NCBI GenBank assembly: GCA_963798855.1
Contig: CAWCUU010000001.1
Coordinates: forward strand, 434,001-498,000
Length of the DNA stretch: 64,000 nt
Source of the DNA: CAWCUU01 sp963798855
GTDB taxonomy: Bacteria > Gemmatimonadota > Gemmatimonadetes > Longimicrobiales > RSA9
Direction of reading: 5' to 3'
Translations under genes and position numbers: made by a program
Notes under the pieces: model-generated
Databases searched by the model: none
The model's input: the letters and a program-made list of their open reading frames with translations, nothing else
What the model was told of the DNA's origin: nothing
In this document: positions 61,744 through 64,000 of the stretch, one piece after another
How the letters are laid out: the number at the start of each line of letters is the position of its first letter
Position numbering within the stretch: the first letter of the stretch is position 1

Positions 61744-64000
61744 GAGGCGGCCTTCGGCCGGGCGCCGCCGCTGCGCGGCGGGGCGCCTGCGGGGCGCGGC
61801 CTCCGGCCGGGCGCGGCCTGTGGCCGGGCGCCTGCGGCGGGGGGCGGCCTGCGGCCGGGGGGCGCGGCCTGTGGCCTTGCGGGGGGCGGCCTGCGGCCGG
61901 GGGGCGCGGCCTGCGGCCTTGCGGGGAGCGGCCTGCGGCCGGGGGGCGCGGCCTGCGGCCTTGCGGGGGGCGGCCTGCGGCCGGGGGGCGCGGCCTGTGG
62001 CCTTGCGGGGGGCGGCCTGCGGCCGGGGGGCGCGGCCTGCGGCCTTGCGGGGGGCGGCCTGCGGCCGGGGGGCGCGGCCTGCGGCCTTGCGGGGGGCGGC
62101 CTGCGGCCGGGTTCATCCGGGTCGTCTGGATTGCGGCGACACTCCTCGCCCCGGTCGGGCTTCGGGCGCAGCAGCAGCCCTCGCCGAAGCCGGCGGTCAG
62201 CGAGGCGCAGCGGAAGCGGATCCTCGAAGCAATGCGTGGACTCGACATCGACACCACGCGCGCCGGGCGGGACTCGCTGGCTGCCGACACGCTCGGCGCC
62301 GACACGCTGCGGACGGACAGCCTGCGGGTGGTGGCGGACACGGCGGTTCCGTTGCTGCCGCAGGTGCCACGGGACTCGGTGAGTCGTCTGTTGCTCAGCC
62401 TGCCGGGCTACGACGCGGTGGAGTACTCGGGCACCGGGGCCATCTACGGTGCGGACAGCGCGCAGATCGTGCTGAAGGGGCCGGGCGCGCAGGTGTCGCA
62501 GGCGGAGCAGAGGCTGGGGGCGGACTCGATGATCGTCTACTCGCAGACGACGAACATCGTGTGCGGGTACGGCCAACCCGTGCTGGAGGGGGGCGCGCAG
62601 ACCGGAACCGAGCCGGTGCAGAGCGAGCAGGTCTGCTACGACACGAAGGGGCGGGTGGGCATTGCGCGGGGCGCGAAGACGAAATTCACGGAGAACGCCA
62701 GCTGGTACCTGCAAGGTACCGTCTACACGAAGGGCTCGGACAACATGTACGGCAGGTCGGCGCAGTTCACGACCTGCTCGCTCGAGGTGCCGCACTACCA
62801 TTTCGCGGCCCGGAAGCTCAAGGTCGTACGCGGGAACCTGCTCGTGGCGCGCGACGTCACGCTGAACTTCGCGGACGTGCCGGTGATGTGGCTGCCGTTC
62901 ATGGTTCAGAGCCTGAAGAAGGGACGGCGTAGCGGGCTGCTCATGCCGGTGTTCAGCCTCAACGACATTGCCCGCACGAACGCCGGCTACAACCGCAGGA
63001 TCTCGAACGTCGGGTTCTATTGGGCGATCAGCGACTACATTGGCGCCCAGATGACGAGCGAGTGGTTCGCGAACAACTGGACCGCCGTCGAGGCGGACCT
63101 CGACTACAGGTGGCTGGACCAGTTCCTGGACGGCGGCTTGAGCGTCCGGCGTTACTGGCGGCAGACGTCGAAGGACCTGACGCTGAACGGTCGCACGAGC
63201 TGGAGGCCGGATGAACGCACGAGCGTCCAGGTGTCGGCGAACTACGCATCGTCGAGCGACTTCGTGCGGCAGAACACGTTCGATCCGCGAGAGCTGACGC
63301 GCTCGATCGACTCGAACGTCGGCCTCTCCAGGCGCTACGACTGGGGCAATCTCACGGTGAGCGGGCAGCGCAGACAGCTGCTGTCGCAGGACGAGGTCGA
63401 TCTGACGCTGCCGCAGTTCAGCGTCAACCTCGCCTCGATCACGCTCTTCCCCGCGCCGGCGGACCAGGCCGGCTTCTTCAACAATGCCACCTTTTCCGGA
63501 AGCTTCGGCGGTACCCTGAGCAGCAAGGACGTGAACGAGGAGGTCCTCAGCGCGTCTGTTCGGGATACCCGCAACTTTCAGGGCAATCTTGGCACCAGCC
63601 TGCGAATTGGAAATGTGTCGTGGAGCCAGAACGTGAACACGCGGCAGAACGTCCTGTTCGCGAAGCCCGCGATCGCCGACACGGCGAACCCGGACAGCAT
63701 CGCGCTGCTGGCACAGCCGAAGTTCCAGGAGAACCGGATCACCTGGAGCACCGGCCTCGGCTATCAGCAGCGGCTGATCGGCACCAGCACGCTGAGCCCG
63801 AGCGTGCAGATCGGGGGCGACATGCTGAAGCAGGATACGCTCGACATGGGGTACGTCTCATCGCCGATCCGGCTGAGCATCGGGGCCTCGTTGCAGACCG
63901 ACCTGTACGGCTTCTATCCCGGGATCGGACCCTTTTCCCGCTTCCGCCACCGCCTCTCGCCCGGAATCAGCTATTCGTATTCGCCGGCGCCGAGCACGTC
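61740..64000 (+). CDS. lptD: LPS-assembly protein LptD, 3'-truncated by the window, with a repeat-encoded N-terminal extension
   Basis: The frame is open from GTG 61740, which overlaps the tatC stop, to the window end. The first 124 codons run through a 42-bp tandem repeat (14-residue unit RPAAGGRGLRPCGG and variants) before a typical signal peptide begins at about 62112 (FIRVVWIAATLLAPVGLRAQ). The N-terminal OstA-like domain follows (GYDAVEYSGTGAIYGADSAQ), then the barrel start (NFADVPVMWLPFMVQSLKKG, RRSGLLMPVFSLND). No ATG, GTG or TTG lies in frame between 61743 and the signal peptide, so either the GTG at 61740 or a non-standard codon starts translation. LptD inserts lipopolysaccharide into the outer leaflet. 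Confidence 0.8.
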   Translation, partial: MRGGLRPGAAAARRGACGARPPAGRGLWPGACGGGRPAAGGRGLWPCGGRPAAGGRGLRPCGERPAAGGRGLRPCGGRPAAGGRGLWPCGGRPAAGGRGLRPCGGRPAAGGRGLRPCGGRPAAGFIRVVWIAATLLAPVGLRAQQQPSPKPAVSEAQRKRILEAMRGLDIDTTRAGRDSLAADTLGADTLRTDSLRVVADTAVPLLPQVPRDSVSRLLLSLPGYDAVEYSGTGAIYGADSAQIVLKGPGAQVSQAEQRLGADSMIVYSQTTNIVCGYGQPVLEGGAQTGTEPVQSEQVCYDTKGRVGIARGAKTKFTENASWYLQGTVYTKGSDNMYGRSAQFTTCSLEVPHYHFAARKLKVVRGNLLVARDVTLNFADVPVMWLPFMVQSLKKGRRSGLLMPVFSLNDIARTNAGYNRRISNVGFYWAISDYIGAQMTSEWFANNWTAVEADLDYRWLDQFLDGGLSVRRYWRQTSKDLTLNGRTSWRPDERTSVQVSANYASSSDFVRQNTFDPRELTRSIDSNVGLSRRYDWGNLTVSGQRRQLLSQDEVDLTLPQFSVNLASITLFPAPADQAGFFNNATFSGSFGGTLSSKDVNEEVLSASVRDTRNFQGNLGTSLRIGNVSWSQNVNTRQNVLFAKPAIADTANPDSIALLAQPKFQENRITWSTGLGYQQRLIGTSTLSPSVQIGGDMLKQDTLDMGYVSSPIRLSIGASLQTDLYGFYPGIGPFSRFRHRLSPGISYSYSPAPST
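61845..62110 (+). repeat. 42-bp tandem repeat, six full copies and one partial
   Basis: Units start at 61845, 61887, 61929, 61971, 62013 and 62055, with a partial copy from 62097. They differ at only a few positions (TGC/TGT in the second hairpin, one GGGG/GGGA change). Each unit contains two GGCC-NNN-GGCC palindromes. Because 42 is a multiple of three, the reading frame from the GTG at 61740 into the lptD signal peptide is kept. Bases 61744-61844 hold irregular versions of the same motif. Confidence 0.92.

Noticed and set aside
61845..62110. Possible CRISPR array
   Set aside because: Units are adjacent with no variable spacers and there are no cas genes, so it is a plain tandem repeat.
61659..62801. 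Long repetitive minus-strand frames over the 42-bp array
   Set aside because: They arise because the repeat unit is a multiple of three and free of stops in several frames; none continues into a recognisable protein.

Overview
The window is a GC-rich stretch of chromosome from a diderm bacterium. BamD, LptD, Tol-Pal, several lipoproteins and a Wzi-like barrel all point to an outer membrane. A long SecA, a CysN-CysC fusion, the five-carbon (HemA) haem route and low-complexity GC intergenic repeats suggest Gemmatimonadota. That assignment is an inference from overall character, not from a marker-gene tree. I see no tRNA, rRNA or CRISPR array.

Bases 1-17300 are a surface-polysaccharide locus. 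It holds a C-terminal piece of a probable sugar-1-phosphate transferase fusion, a Tat-exported beta-helix protein, a Wzz-type chain-length protein, a methyltransferase, a Wzx flippase, several GT4 glycosyltransferases, a Wzy polymerase and a WbpB/WbpD/WbpE-like set for a 3-acetamido uronic acid. Most of these genes carry frameshifts. Two decayed remnants, an IS630 transposase and a UDP-GlcNAc 2-epimerase, lie at 3.98-4.88 kb. Part of a TPR gene occurs twice, as a relic at 13.7 kb and intact at 17.3 kb.

Bases 17300-31200 are mostly housekeeping: TPR proteins, bamD, nadD, a VapBC-type toxin-antitoxin pair with a palindromic operator, secA, radC, a DinB-family protein, a Wzi-like protein and a bifunctional (p)ppGpp synthetase/hydrolase. 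Bases 31200-37750 form a PAPS and sulfation module: sulfotransferase, cysQ, cysD, cysNC and an SLC13-type carrier. No PAPS reductase is seen, so sulfate seems destined for transfer to an acceptor. Bases 37800-45500 are nucleotide-sugar genes (aminotransferase, UDP-xylose synthase, UDP-glucuronate epimerase-like, rhamnose 4-epimerase-like, UDP-glucose dehydrogenase, dTDP-glucose dehydratase). Two of these are also frameshifted.

Bases 45600-54900 carry uvrB, tsaE-tsaB-rimI and a haem group (hemB, a HemX/CcsA-like protein, hemA) with an SSB and a LysM protein between. Bases 54890-64000 carry an epimerase, then tolQ-tolR-tonB/tolA-like-tolB-pal-cpoB, nrdR, tatC and the start of lptD. Several junctions overlap by four bases, suggesting translational coupling.

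The most unusual structure is a pair of roughly 0.6 kb cassettes (24711-25345 and 50415-51009). Each has one gene of the four-helix-bundle (23S rRNA intervening-sequence) family. In each, the gene has a G-rich low-complexity repeat at its 5' side and an inverted C-rich copy at its 3' side. Gene-less G-rich repeats of the same type follow cysD and rimI. All four start at, or within about 20 bases of, an upstream stop codon. Other notable items are a 42-bp in-frame tandem repeat between the likely lptD start and its signal peptide, and a MITE-like hairpin flanked by TA upstream of the (p)ppGpp synthetase gene.
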